Position numbers and translations under genes: made by a program
The notes under the pieces: model-generated
The model's database searches: none
What the model was told of the DNA's origin: nothing
What the model saw: only the letters and a program-made list of their open reading frames with translations
Origin: Trichuris trichiura
Taxonomy: Eukaryota; Nematoda; Enoplea; Trichinellida; Trichuridae
Length of the DNA: 64,000 nucleotides
NCBI GenBank assembly: GCA_037903355.1
Contig: JBAJFE010000062.1
Location: 620,001-684,000, forward strand
Direction of reading: 5' to 3'
Shown: positions 32,701 to 42,256 of the stretch, one piece after another
Numbering within the stretch: the first letter of the stretch is position 1
Layout: each line of letters starts with the position of its first letter

Positions 32701-34241
32701 CAGTAGACATATGCGACAGCTGGAGATACAGCAATACTAAGGTAAACGTACTGCCGCTATTGCATGAGTATAGAATCAGCCTTCCATCGTTGCAGTTCTA
32801 CCGTTTGAAAATTCCTAAACGTAAGTCATCGTGGGCTGCTAGGTTTGTTTTGTATGATCCACCGGTATATGATTCTTCAAGTAAATGCTTGAACGTTTTG
32901 TCAGTTAGACTACTTTACCTACTTTCCTTCAGGTAAACAAAGGCTGAGGAGGGGAAGTATATATGTCAATGGCTACACCCATCCCCTGAACCCTGGAGGC
33001 CGGACTGGTATTGTCGGGAACGGTATGCTCAGAAATATGGGAAAGAATAAGATGCAGATGTTAATGATTCTCAGGTATTTCATTTGAACCTTTCATATAA
33101 GCTTTCGTTAAGCTTTCCTAGGCTGTTGCAAAGTAAAAACGGTCGGTTGACTATAGTAACATTTTATTCTCGTCTTCATGCTTAGCAGATTCATTAAATG
33201 AGTATTACTACTAAGTTAGTCGCTACTGAGTTATTGAATGCTGACAAAAGCAGCGCGGTTGTATTTCATACTGATCATTCTAGGAATAAATATCAGGCTG
33301 TCTAGATGAGAGAGCTGCTGTTTAAGCCAAATCGGTTTTGTTCTGCATAGCCATGAACTTAGTTAGTTCTGGAGCTAGACTCACTTACGGATGAAGTTTA
33401 CCAACGTCCTTGCAAGAAATCAGTTTAGTCATGCAGATGGCAAATTAGAAGGCAAGCAACGCTGCAACTATTTCTTACAGGCTGCATAATTTTAAAAACC
33501 ACTGGCAAGTCACTGCTCCACAGAACGGTGGATCAGTAAGCTATCATATAGAGCTGAAAGTTTTGTAACTGGCCTAAAGTTGGCCACAGTCAATGCCACT
33601 TTAACCTTTTTCGCAGCGTTAGAGTTAATACAGTAATAATTCTTGGGTCTTCCTTTGATTCGTAATTCCTTTCCAGTTCATTAGAGCTTATTTATGAAAT
33701 AATGTTGCAATCGACAAATAAAATATAGTGACGTTTTGCAGAAATAACAACGGATCAAAAGAAGTTTTGCGTTCTGACCATTATCAAAAAGGGAACTCAA
33801 AGGCATCTTTGCCAATGGTTGGAACATGTTAGAACATTACAATTATTTTCATAGAATTGTGTTAAGTTTTACAAGAAGCTTAACAATTCTGCTGCAGCAC
33901 AGCTTCCTGCTGAACCAACTATGGAAGAATACTTTCATGCTATTGTTAAACCAGAACATAAGAAATCTTGTTCCAAAGAAAAGCTAAAATCCATTATTGA
34001 TCGAAATCGCAAGGTGAGGTATAACTTCTTCACGCAGCTACTGGCTTATATGACAGTTTAGAGGTTTACCTATAGTGGTTACTTCGCTCATCCTAACGCT
34101 ACCGACAACGCGTGGGTGGAAACCACTATATATTTAATTGAAACGAAACGGGAATCCTGCTTCAGTCATTTGGATTTGACGCAAGAAGGAAATTATATGA
34201 ATTATCAGTGGAAAGCCGCAAGTGACGTTAAACTTGAGTGA
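29775..34241 (+). CDS. Cystatin / NUDT9-H secreted protein, paralogue 4 (no in-frame membrane anchor)
   Basis: Nine exons join in phase: 29775-29834, 29963-30250, 32305-32439, 32682-32741, 32796-32880, 32933-33074, 33742-33817, 33867-34013 and 34062-34241; about 390 residues. Exon 1 is a signal peptide (MKLFLQPIVVLLLLLLVDGK). The cystatin-like domain has KLLSGMDC and RVYCSWIGTL. The NUDT9-H part has NPGGRTGIVGNGML and GYFAHPNATDNAWVET. The Nudix box is replaced by MEEYFHAIV. Unlike paralogues 1-3 the frame stops soon after WKAASDVKLE. A GTGAGT donor overlaps the stop, but I found no acceptor that continues in phase. A hydrophobic stretch resembling the family's anchor lies in another frame at about 34305-34460. 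So it is either a secreted form or a gene losing its 3' end. A pogo-like insertion lies in the intron between exons 2 and 3. Confidence 0.7.
30738..31612. mobile_element. pogo/Tigger-like non-autonomous element in an intron
   Basis: The 875-bp segment has inverted ends CAGGTGGCCCTCGTTATCCG / CGGATAACGAGGACCGCCTG, flanked by TA on each side. There is no recognisable transposase. It lies in the second intron of cystatin/NUDT9-H paralogue 4 and contributes to that intron's length (about 2 kb). Confidence 0.75.
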
Positions 34242-34304
34242 GTGCACAATGCTGAAACATAAAGAAGCAAAGAAACCCACGGCGGAATACGTGGTCTGTT
34301 TAGT

Positions 34305-34460
34305 AAAACTTCCATCCAGCAGCTGCTGTTCTGTTAGTCTCCAGTGTTGCTGCGTTTGTTTCAGTTACTCTCACAACTTCCTTTCAATGGACGATTGTAA
34401 TTTTAATAAGCAATAACGCATGTACATCTTCAGGAATGTGGGACGCTATAAACTGCCCCA
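34305..34460 (+). pseudogene. Out-of-frame relic of the C-terminal membrane anchor of paralogue 4
   Basis: The frame containing AAAVLLVSSVAAFVSV is strongly hydrophobic, as is the matching part of paralogues 1-3. It follows the stop of paralogue 4 by about 65 bp in a different frame and is preceded by stops in its own frame. It could be a relic or a poorly predicted last exon. Confidence 0.4.
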
Positions 34461-36059
34461 ACTAAGCCAGCTTGAGAAAATAAGATGCATAAACTCTCAA
34501 AGTACTGTAGAACCCAAATTGTCTGAAATGAATGAGACCGTAGGTAGACAAGATAATTAAATTTGGGCTTTCTTTCTTAGCCATTCCGTTCATATCTCAT
34601 TTATTTTAAAAATCTATTTCTTTAAACACTGCTCTGAGTGAAAACAAAATTGCACTACAAGTTTAGTCCATAAGTTTGACATTGTCTGTTTTATTGAATC
34701 CTAGGCTTTCTCTATCATATAGCAGCAGTCTTTCAGGGAAATCCCCTTAAAAAACCATTAGCATTTCCAATATGCAGTAGGAACTGTTCCAAGAGATTAC
34801 GACTGACACTGAAAATGGGCCAGCTTTAGAAAGCGCTTTGAGTGCTAGCAAAAGCGGTGAAGGTAAACGACATTTCAACGTGGTAGCATTAAGTCTTGAC
34901 TAATTTCTTTCCTTTGTAATTTTGAAACTGATTTTAGAATTAACCAGCTGAATAACATGATGATGAGTTTAGAAACCTTCCTCTTATTAACATTTCGTTA
35001 GAACGTATAGTACGTATCATGTTATGGAAGGTTATCAGAAATACTTCTGCTACAATGAAAGGCTGTACACATGATGTGCTATCATGAAAGCTGCTTATCT
35101 TCATTTTAAAAAAAAGCAAGAACGCCGCGCATGCGTCGTATGGCAGCCTCAGATATTGCGCTATGTTTTGGTTCCATTCTCGTACTGGAGCAACTGAAGC
35201 CCATGGTCGTGTACAGTCACTGTATGGTAAGGGGGTGTTCTCAGTCTTCAGCAGTTTCGGTCGAACAAATCAGATGAAACACGGAAAAAAATTACGTTTG
35301 CTCAACTCGGTCAACGAAAACAGGGTAACGGTTTGTGGTTAGGTGTCTGGATTTAATCATGCACTAACATTTCACTTTTTGATTCAACCTAAAGAGATTA
35401 CCGTTCTTCTTGTAGCTTAAAGTTCTGATCGTTAACAGCAACTAAGCATGGCTAATCGGAAACATGGAACAATGTATTAATTTAACTACCACGGAACAAA
35501 ATGTTCAAAACTTTGTGAACCAATCTCATTACGTCGCTACACCCTTGTACAAGGGTATATTCGGCATGGCTTTTTATGATAGGTCCACAGTTCGCAAAAG
35601 CTTGCTCTATCATTACACACTAATAAGCCTCCCAGGAAAACAGACTGGTTATGGTGAACAGATTTTCGACAATAACTTTGATCATTACTAATTCAGACGC
35701 GGGAACACTTCCCTGTGAACGGCAGGTTCGATCAGCCTTAAATGATTCCTTTAATACAGCGGACGCAAAGAATGAAAAGGCAATAAGCTCAAAAGATGTC
35801 AATCATCTAATCGAGGGCAGTTAATATCGCCGGTTTTGGTTTTTAATGCAAAATTCTTAACTCCCATAGTTTGTGCATGCGCTTTACCGTCTGTATATTT
35901 CAGGCAGGTAAATTTCCAGTGCACATCTTGTAGCTGATAAGTCTAAATTTCCGTGTCAATTAGGATTCATTAAGGTTGAATTTAACTCTTTGGTTGACGT
36001 CTTAATCAAAGCGGCCTGCGAACAATATGTCCAATCCTGTTTTAGTCGCTTTGCATTAG
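34461..36059. other. Intergenic spacer
   Basis: I see no gene. The 75-codon frame at 35464-35691 has no recognised likeness. Confidence 0.3.
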
Positions 36060-36747
36060 TATCCGAATTGGCCGGCAATATTTTTCACCTGGGTTAATCC
36101 ACCCGCTCCATTTAGGAGCACAAGTCAGAACTTGAATTTTTGTGTAACTAGAATGACGCAATGGTTGAACGGAAGTGTCCCAAAAGTTAACAATCTGTGA
36201 GCTGTAATGCCAGGGTCCATCTTAGTCCCTTCAATTATGCATTTTACCGGTATGTGTACCGTCATATCAGCGAGGTTATCGCATTTGTAAGCGTATGAGC
36301 CTACTCTGAAGATATCTCCGAAATTGGCGCTCATTTCTTTACCATCTGAGCAGCCAGTAATGTAAATGCCGCTTCGTTCCTCTTCGTCAAGACAGCTGTA
36401 AAGGAAAGGCTCCTTTGAAAGGTCTTCGCCCACTGCAAATTTCGTTCCATTTAGAATACACTTTTTAGAGTCAGAACGGTTTCCGGTTTGGTCTTTTCGC
36501 ATAGAAAGATGAAATTAGCAGTTCGATGAGTTTAACAGTACCGCAGAGGTTGTTGTCCTCCATCAAGCATACGTGCGTTATTTACTTGTTTCATTTTAAC
36601 AAAAAGCGGGAATGGAAACTTCCTTCGATTAACGCTGCCACCTTTCTCCCAACCGGTAATATCATCTCTGGCTGAACTTATCTTAAAGGAAGCAGTTGGT
36701 AGGATGTAAAAAACAACTGCGATTATCAAAATTTCCATCCACAGCAT
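36060..36747 (-). pseudogene. Short or broken MIG-18-like (Fn1-like module) secreted gene
   Basis: On the minus strand a probable start at 36747 (or 36738) gives a hydrophobic N-terminus (MEILIIAVVFYILPTASF). An ATG at 36777 lies too close to the TATA box at 36794 to be the start. A possible intron runs from 36572 to 36493 (donor GTATGC, acceptor AAAAG). Then follow three modules of the CxxxG..x..G..F.Y.C type (CILNGTKFAVGEDL.., GCSDGKEMSANFGD.., KCIIEGTKMDPG). The frame ends at 36125 inside the third module. Further on, 36110-36060 still encodes a module-like piece (WINPGEKYC). The intact relatives at 43.4, 46.7 and 52.7 kb have about seven modules and no intron, so this one is truncated and perhaps dead. 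Confidence 0.45.
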
Positions 36748-36793
36748 ACTTCCGCAGCTGAAAATTTGCCTCCTCAAGAAGAACGAGCTCCTC

Positions 36794-36800
36794 TTTTATA
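36794..36800 (-). promoter_or_regulatory. TATA box of the 36-kb MIG-18-like gene
   Basis: The minus strand reads TATAAAA followed by GAGGAGC, like the TATAAAAGAGC at the 46.7- and 52.7-kb paralogues. Confidence 0.5.
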
Positions 36801-37884
36801 AGTGAGAAGTTCGATCAGAATTCGCGCAAAAGGTGTACCGTTGCTTAACTTGCTGGAAAAGATAAACATTTGGGAAAGCGGCGGAGACAAAGAAAATATG
36901 CAAATTGATTCGAGTGGGTCTTTGAAATTAATGGCTGCTAACCTAAAACGTATTCCGCTGCGCGCGTACATCGAACAGGAGCTTTTCATACTGAAACGAT
37001 GGCTGAAAACTGTTAGATGCGCTTTTACTTTACAACGACGCCTGATTCTCATGCAACACCTTATCTCGCTTCTTTTCTTTGCATAGTTAAGTTTTATGTT
37101 AGCTATTGTCTAAAAGACAAATTAATGCTCGTATCTCAAAAGAAAGAGGTTGAAATAAATTTGCAAGTGAAACAAGAAATCATGTCGCGGGCTATTTCTG
37201 TTGTTTCGTATTCCATGTTATTTTTACGAAAATAACCCACCGATTGAATGATTAAAATTTGTACCCAAATGACTGAAGCTGTCTTCAATGTCAGCCGATG
37301 CGAATCCATGCTTTTCGGCCCTTTTCCATTAGGCGATAGGACTACTGTAGGTGAAACTAAAATTATCTTCATTTACGCCAAATAAGCGCAGAACACCGAA
37401 ACTTAAACCTGAAATAAAGACCTTTTTGACTGCATTAAATAGCCTAAGTGTACATCTAAAGTCTGCAGCGACTTTTCCGTAAGCTGCATGTGTTTACTTG
37501 GACTAACCAAACTTGAATTTACTTCCACATACAATGCTCACCACACGTCTAACGGAAAGGATCCTCATTTTCTCCTATTAGCATGTTTTTGGTGATGAAA
37601 AGTGGGGTTTTTGTAGCGGCGATTCAAAGACCCAATAACCGATTGGTCCAAGTCTTGCTCTGTGGAGGCACCATTGGGAGAAAGAAACTTGATGGTTAAA
37701 AATAAGGCAGTTTTGTTAGCTAGCTGCTACATGAATTCCGTAGCTTGAAATAAAACCTGCTTTAGCTAAATCGAATGGGCTTTCCTGGGGTTATTACCTA
37801 CAAAATACTCCAAAAAGAAGTCATAACGGAATGAGAAGGAGTCCACGAACTTGTCGGTAGAAAACTTGCATTGATTTACGGTGA
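36801..37884. other. Intergenic spacer
   Basis: About 1.1 kb in which I recognise no gene. Confidence 0.3.
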
Positions 37885-38075
37885 ACATTGTTCAAACTAA
37901 TATGAACATATTGTTGTCTCTTATTTGATTGCTTGAAGCGTTTTGTCGCGTTTACGTTTTAAATTATAAAGCAAGTGAAAGCGCAGAAGCTTATTCTTTT
38001 CGCAACCACACGCGATATCATTTCCCTGAATCATATCTACAGGAGTTTGATCTTTGTTTGCAAACATTAATGTTT
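37885..38075. repeat. Leftover 3' flank of an earlier BAF repeat unit
   Basis: About 190 bp here, from near ACATATTGTTGTC to CAAACATTAATG, match the 3' flank of the second BAF copy (about 39305-39462) closely. This suggests the BAF unit was once present in at least three copies and that the first coding part has been lost. Confidence 0.6.
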
Positions 38076-38189
38076 TTTTCTGCTGAAGAAGTGCGCTGAC
38101 AGACTCAAATACAAAAACCTACAAACAGAAAGCTTTAAAATGCCTGGTTTAAAATCCTCAGAAACGATAGATGGCACTCGCTGCCACAG

Positions 38190-38310
38190 TTCATATTTAC
38201 AACTTAAGACCACTGATGACGGGTCTCGAAAGACCCGAAAGCTCCGGAATCTTTCTATATACAAAACAAACGGGACATATCCGTAATAAATTTCTTCGGT
38301 ATTCGGTTTC
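38190..38310. repeat. GGAGCTTTC-family fragment with hairpin
   Basis: It contains GGGTCTCGAAAGACCC, which folds on itself, followed by GAAAGCTCCGG and then ACGGGAC...CCGTAATAAA, words shared with the palindromes at 14.7-15.3 kb. It lies in the 5' flank of the first BAF gene. Confidence 0.6.
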
Positions 38311-38457
38311 AATTTTATTCGCCGTTTTTCGCGTTATTCTCCTCGAATACGTTCCAGTAATACAGTAGTCGGCTTAACCTGCGCATCAAACTCTCGTCGG
38401 AAGAGTGGTTCATTTGAAAGCGAATCTATCGTCTCGTTTGCCGTTTCTCCGCAGAAA

Positions 38458-38733
38458 ATGACAACAACGACTTCGGTGAAACATAGAGATTTTGTTACTG
38501 AATCCATGGCAGGGAAAGACGTTTCCGCCGTCGCTGGGATCGGTGAAGCTTACGCAAAAAAGCTGCGCGAAGAAGGTTTCGATGAGGCGTCTGTTCTGTT
38601 TGGTCAATTTTTGCTGCTTCGAAAAGATGAAGAAAAGTTCGGCGACTGGTTGAAAGAATTTGCGGGAGTGAACACTCGACATGCGCGCGCATGCGCCAGT
38701 TCTTTTGCCGAGTGGGCTTTGCAGCACATGTAA
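38458..38733 (+). CDS. baf-1: Barrier-to-autointegration factor (BAF)
   Basis: 91 residues, close to the 89 of human BANF1. It starts MTTTTSVKHRDFV (BAF proteins start MTTSQKHRDFV), then has the helix-hairpin-helix region GKDVSAVAGIGEAYAKKL, the segment LFGQFLLLRKDEEKFGDWLKE (BAF: [20 protein letters not shown]), and a Cys-containing C-terminal helix ending EWALQHM. BAF dimers bind double-stranded DNA and link chromatin to LEM-domain proteins and lamin at the nuclear envelope. The gene is intronless here. A very similar copy follows 0.5 kb downstream. N-terminal Thr/Ser residues are present, as in the family, where the kinase VRK1 phosphorylates them. Confidence 0.92.
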   Translation: MTTTTSVKHRDFVTESMAGKDVSAVAGIGEAYAKKLREEGFDEASVLFGQFLLLRKDEEKFGDWLKEFAGVNTRHARACASSFAEWALQHM

Positions 38734-38830
38734 AACTGCAAACTAACATGAACATATTGTTGTTGTCAAATCTTTTAACGGGTAGCTTTTCCGTGCAATA
38801 ATGTTGAACATATTGTTATTTCTTATTTGA

Positions 38831-39235
38831 TTGCTTGGAGAGGGTTTGGGCTTGGGCTTGGGCCTGGTCTGGTTATATACAAAACGATATCAGAATTTAT
38901 TGAAAGCGCCCGGGAAAGACGTTTCCGCCGTCGCTGGGATTGCCGTTTCTCCGCACAAAATCGCAAGAACAACTTCGGTCAAGCACAGAGATTTTGTTAC
39001 TGAATCCATGGCCGGGAAAGACGTTTCCGCCGCCGCTGGGATCGGTGAAGCTTACGCAAAAAAGCTGCGCGAAGAAGGTTTCGATGAGGCGTCCGCTCTG
39101 TTCGGTCAATTTTTGGTGCTTCGGAAAGATGAAGAAAAGTTCGCCGACTGGTTGAAAGAATTTGCGGGAGTGAACACTCGACATGCGCGCGCATGCGCCA
39201 GTTGTTTTGCCAAGTGGGCTTTGCAGCACATGTAA
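38831..39235 (+). CDS. Second BAF copy with altered start
   Basis: From residue 45 onwards the protein is nearly the same as the first BAF (substitutions such as AVAG to AAAG and VLFGQFLLL to ALFGQFLVL). The codon matching the first copy's ATG is ATC at 38960. Two starts remain: an in-frame ATG at 38831 adding 48 residues (Gly/Leu-rich, then a repeated GKDVSAVAGI fragment copied from BAF itself), or ATG 39008 inside the domain, which would remove the DNA-binding N-terminus. Conservation of the frame suggests recent duplication or remaining function. The 3' flank is also duplicated. Confidence 0.6.
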   Translation: MLGEGLGLGLGLVWLYTKRYQNLLKAPGKDVSAVAGIAVSPHKIARTTSVKHRDFVTESMAGKDVSAAAGIGEAYAKKLREEGFDEASALFGQFLVLRKDEEKFADWLKEFAGVNTRHARACASCFAKWALQHM

Positions 39236-39516
39236 AACTACAAACTAACATGAACATGTTGTTGTCAAATCCTTGAATGGGTAGCTTTTCCGTGCAATAA
39301 TGTTGAACATATTGTTGTTTCTTATTTGATTGCTTGGAGCGTTTTGTCGCTTTTACGTTTTAAGTTATAAAGCAGTTGAAGGCCCAGGAGCTTATTCTTT
39401 TCGCAACCACACCCGATATCATTTCCCTGAATCATATCTGCTTTGTTTGCAAACATTAATGTGTTAGGCTTATTATATTAACCTCTCCGAACTATCGTTC
39501 GTTCAGCCTGAGGAAG

Positions 39517-39589
39517 TGGACCACCTGGGTGTCGATCCCAGTGCCTCTCGCATGCAAAGCGAGCGCTCTACCATTTGAGCTAGTGGCCC
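39517..39589 (-). tRNA. tRNA-Ala (anticodon TGC)
   Basis: The minus strand gives a 73-nt cloverleaf: acceptor GGGCCAC/GTGGTCC with discriminator A, D-stem GCTC/GAGC, anticodon stem CTCGC/GCGAG with loop TTTGCAT (anticodon TGC), and T-stem CTGGG/CCCAG. There is no intron. The internal A and B boxes are present. Confidence 0.9.
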
Positions 39590-40350
39590 GTAATAAACAT
39601 TACGTTTAAGCATGTTACGACTGGCATTCACCTTTCATTAGCTGTTTCTGAAAATTTACCTTTAACTACTTTTGCCACTGGGCACATTACATTGCAACAA
39701 GTCGACTTGTTTTATTTAGCTCCTTAGCATTAGTAATGACACTTCTTGGCGTTTCCGCGACTTTCGACAAAAGGGTACCGTAGACTGCTGCTGATAGTGA
39801 AGCTCTACCGTTTCGGCCATTACTTTGTAAATTGTTTGCAACTTTGAATAAGCGTTCCAATGATACTTTATGAACTTTCTTCTTGTGCCCTTCACAAAAA
39901 TACGCCGAAGAGCGGTTTTGAGAAAGGAATGATGGATCAGGACAGCAGTGTTGGTTGCCAAAGCTTTAATCGAATATCAAACGTTGCGCTATGTATTTCG
40001 GAATGGAACGTGTATTGTTCTTTTGTAGCAGTGTTTCCCAAGCGGAAGGGCGTTTAGGTTCCCCTGAGAACGTTTCCGAGCGCTTGGGCCGCCTATTCTG
40101 ATTGGTCAATTTCGAGCACACTGATTAGCTGAAATTGTCGCAACGCTAGAAGGTCAACTACAGCTGTACAGATTTATTTCTGCAAACACTTTTTCGAGAA
40201 GTCAGTCAGAGCTGCTTGGCTCGCCTAGATGCGACCGAATTAGCCTGTTGATGTTGTGCTCGATCGAGGTAACTCGCAGGCGCACATCGCCGCGTCTGAC
40301 TATTTGCAGCTGACTGCGTTTCTTCGTCATTAGGTCCGTAACGATACTAA
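39590..40350. other. Intergenic spacer
   Basis: No recognised gene between the tRNA and the frame at 40351. Confidence 0.3.
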
Positions 40351-40686
40351 ATGCGTGCTCGACTAGACTCGATTAGGGAAAACAAATCAGTAACTTTTCT
40401 ACCTTATCCCATACGCCGGTCTACAACTCCGGGACTTCTTTCTGCAGCCAGAACTTCTGACAACCCTGTGACAACCTACCCTTCAACTCCACGTTCGACT
40501 GCAACTCCAGTAGCTCTTCTTGCAGTGACATCTCTTGCGAAACTGGGAGCAAACGTAGGAGGAAAGCAGACAAAGCGTTTGCAGAAAATGCGTGAGCAAC
40601 ACACGCAGTTCCGTGTAGCTAACGCGTATGCTTGCATTGCAGCTGCGTGGACAATAGACGCGAAGAAAAAAGGGAAGAAAAAATGA
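40351..40686 (+). CDS. Unrecognised basic protein (111 codons)
   Basis: The ATG-started frame has a Ser/Thr/Pro-rich middle (STTPGLLSAARTSDNPVTT), an Ala-rich helix and a Lys-rich end (DAKKKGKKK). Its base composition is slightly richer in GC than the flanks. I do not recognise a family; a small nuclear or DNA-binding protein is a guess only. Confidence 0.3.
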   Translation: MRARLDSIRENKSVTFLPYPIRRSTTPGLLSAARTSDNPVTTYPSTPRSTATPVALLAVTSLAKLGANVGGKQTKRLQKMREQHTQFRVANAYACIAAAWTIDAKKKGKKK

Positions 40687-41891
40687 GTCGACTTTTTACA
40701 CAGTTAGAGCAAGAGATGGTAATCGCTAAATAAACTGTAAAACAGAGACATAGCTACCAAGCTACGCCAAAACGCGCTAATCGCTGGTTGAATCGTAAAG
40801 CAGGTGCAAATATATCACGAAAACTATGGCACATTCTGATAACGCGGGCATCTATTCTCTGATGTGAATCATGTGCTCTGCGTTCTATGCTTCTCAGCAG
40901 AAAGCTTTTCTTACTCAACCCTACGCCGGGAAGGTCACGGTGACAAACATGCGATCCCTTCTGTCGCGTGTTCTGAATGGTCATTTTCACGAGCCGTGAT
41001 TGGTTCATGTGGTGGAGTGGGGATAGCCGGCATCACGCATAGCATGCAACTTTATCTTAACCAGTACGCGCATAAATGACCGTCGGACCTCACCTTCTGA
41101 TGCACCTCTACACGACGGCCGTGGTTGGGCATGTGCCCCACACAGCTCAAATGGGCCTCCGAACGGGCCCCTTGGCGCTTTAGCCCCCCCTGGATTTCAA
41201 AGGGGCCCCTCGGTGGACAGGGTTCCACCCATAGAAACACTGTTTTGCAGATATCGAAAAAAGAAAAACGATACATCGGGCATTGGCAGTATGAAATGGT
41301 TCAGTTTTGCAAAACAGAACCATCGCTGTTGCCACGCCTGAACCACCACAAACTTTTCATGCAGATTGGCAACGGCCCACGCAGCTAACGGTAGAGAACC
41401 GCGAACGTAGCTATTCCGGTCAGTTACGTGGTTATCAAAGTATCTATTGCCTTGGAAGCTGGAAATTCACTAAAGTGTCCCTATAGCTAAATGTGTTTGC
41501 CCCACCAACAAAAATTAAAAGATGGACGAATGTTTCCCCCATAATTAAGACAGAAATGCTAGCTAAATTTCCAAGCCTGCTCCCCGGAGTTCACTGCCTC
41601 GAATAATGGGATTAGCTACTGAAAGCACTGAATTCCAAAACGCTAGTCGATAGTCTTACATAGCATCAGCGTCCTCGTAAAACAAGTCTCTTAGAATCGT
41701 TTCTTTGTGTGCTCTTACTAATGGGACGTCTGCTTTCAGTAGGGGAATCACAGAATTAAACCTTAAGCAGCCTGTTTTCCTTAGCAGCTTTGCCTGCCAT
41801 TCTTTTTTAAGGTTAAGAGCCTTTCGCTTTGTCGCCTAAAATATAAGGTCTTCTGCCCCTCAGGTTTGCCTTTCGGCAATACCTTTCCATA
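40687..41891. other. Intergenic DNA with a GC-rich patch
   Basis: A patch at about 41140-41225 holds runs of C and G (GGGCCCCTTGG, AGGGGCCCC) that look like remnants of a repeat. No gene recognised. Confidence 0.3.
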
Positions 41892-41964
41892 TGAACCACC
41901 TGGGTATCGATCCCAGTACCTCTCGCATGCAAAGCGAGCGCTCTACCATTTGTGCTAGTGGCCC
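41892..41964 (-). tRNA. tRNA-Ala (anticodon TGC), second copy
   Basis: The same cloverleaf as at 39517-39589 with a few changes. The D-stem has a mismatch (GCAC against GAGC). The acceptor has G-T pairing at one position (GTGGTTC), and the T-arm is GGGATCGATACCC. The anticodon stem and loop are unchanged. It may be functional or starting to decay. Confidence 0.8.
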
Positions 41965-42192
41965 ATGTTGGCAGGGCTGTGTTCAATAACGTCAGTGTTT
42001 ATGTAGCAGAAAGTTTTAAAATTAATAATGTTCCTAAACTGGCAGCTCCAATTCCATTACTTTCTTGTGTTTTTTAAATTCAGCGGCCTCTGTACCTGAA
42101 TGCTGGTACGGTAAAATGAGTATTCAGGAAAACGTTCCTGTTTTGTTGAAATATCGCCCTAGTATTACTGATAATTATTATTCAGAGTTTTA

Positions 42193-42256
42193 GTTCTTAT
42201 TGCCTCCATTGCACCTATTACGGATGGGTAATAGGTGCAATGGAGGCAATAAGAAC
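42193..42256. repeat. Perfect 29-bp hairpin with 6-nt loop
   Basis: The arm GTTCTTATTGCCTCC... (29 bases) is followed by GGATGG and the exact reverse complement. No mismatch was found by eye. Confidence 0.9.

Noticed and set aside
34222..34416. Cys/Ser-rich frame after paralogue 4
   Set aside because: It is the shifted frame over the hydrophobic relic and begins at an internal ATG after the stop; the hydrophobic frame explains the region better.
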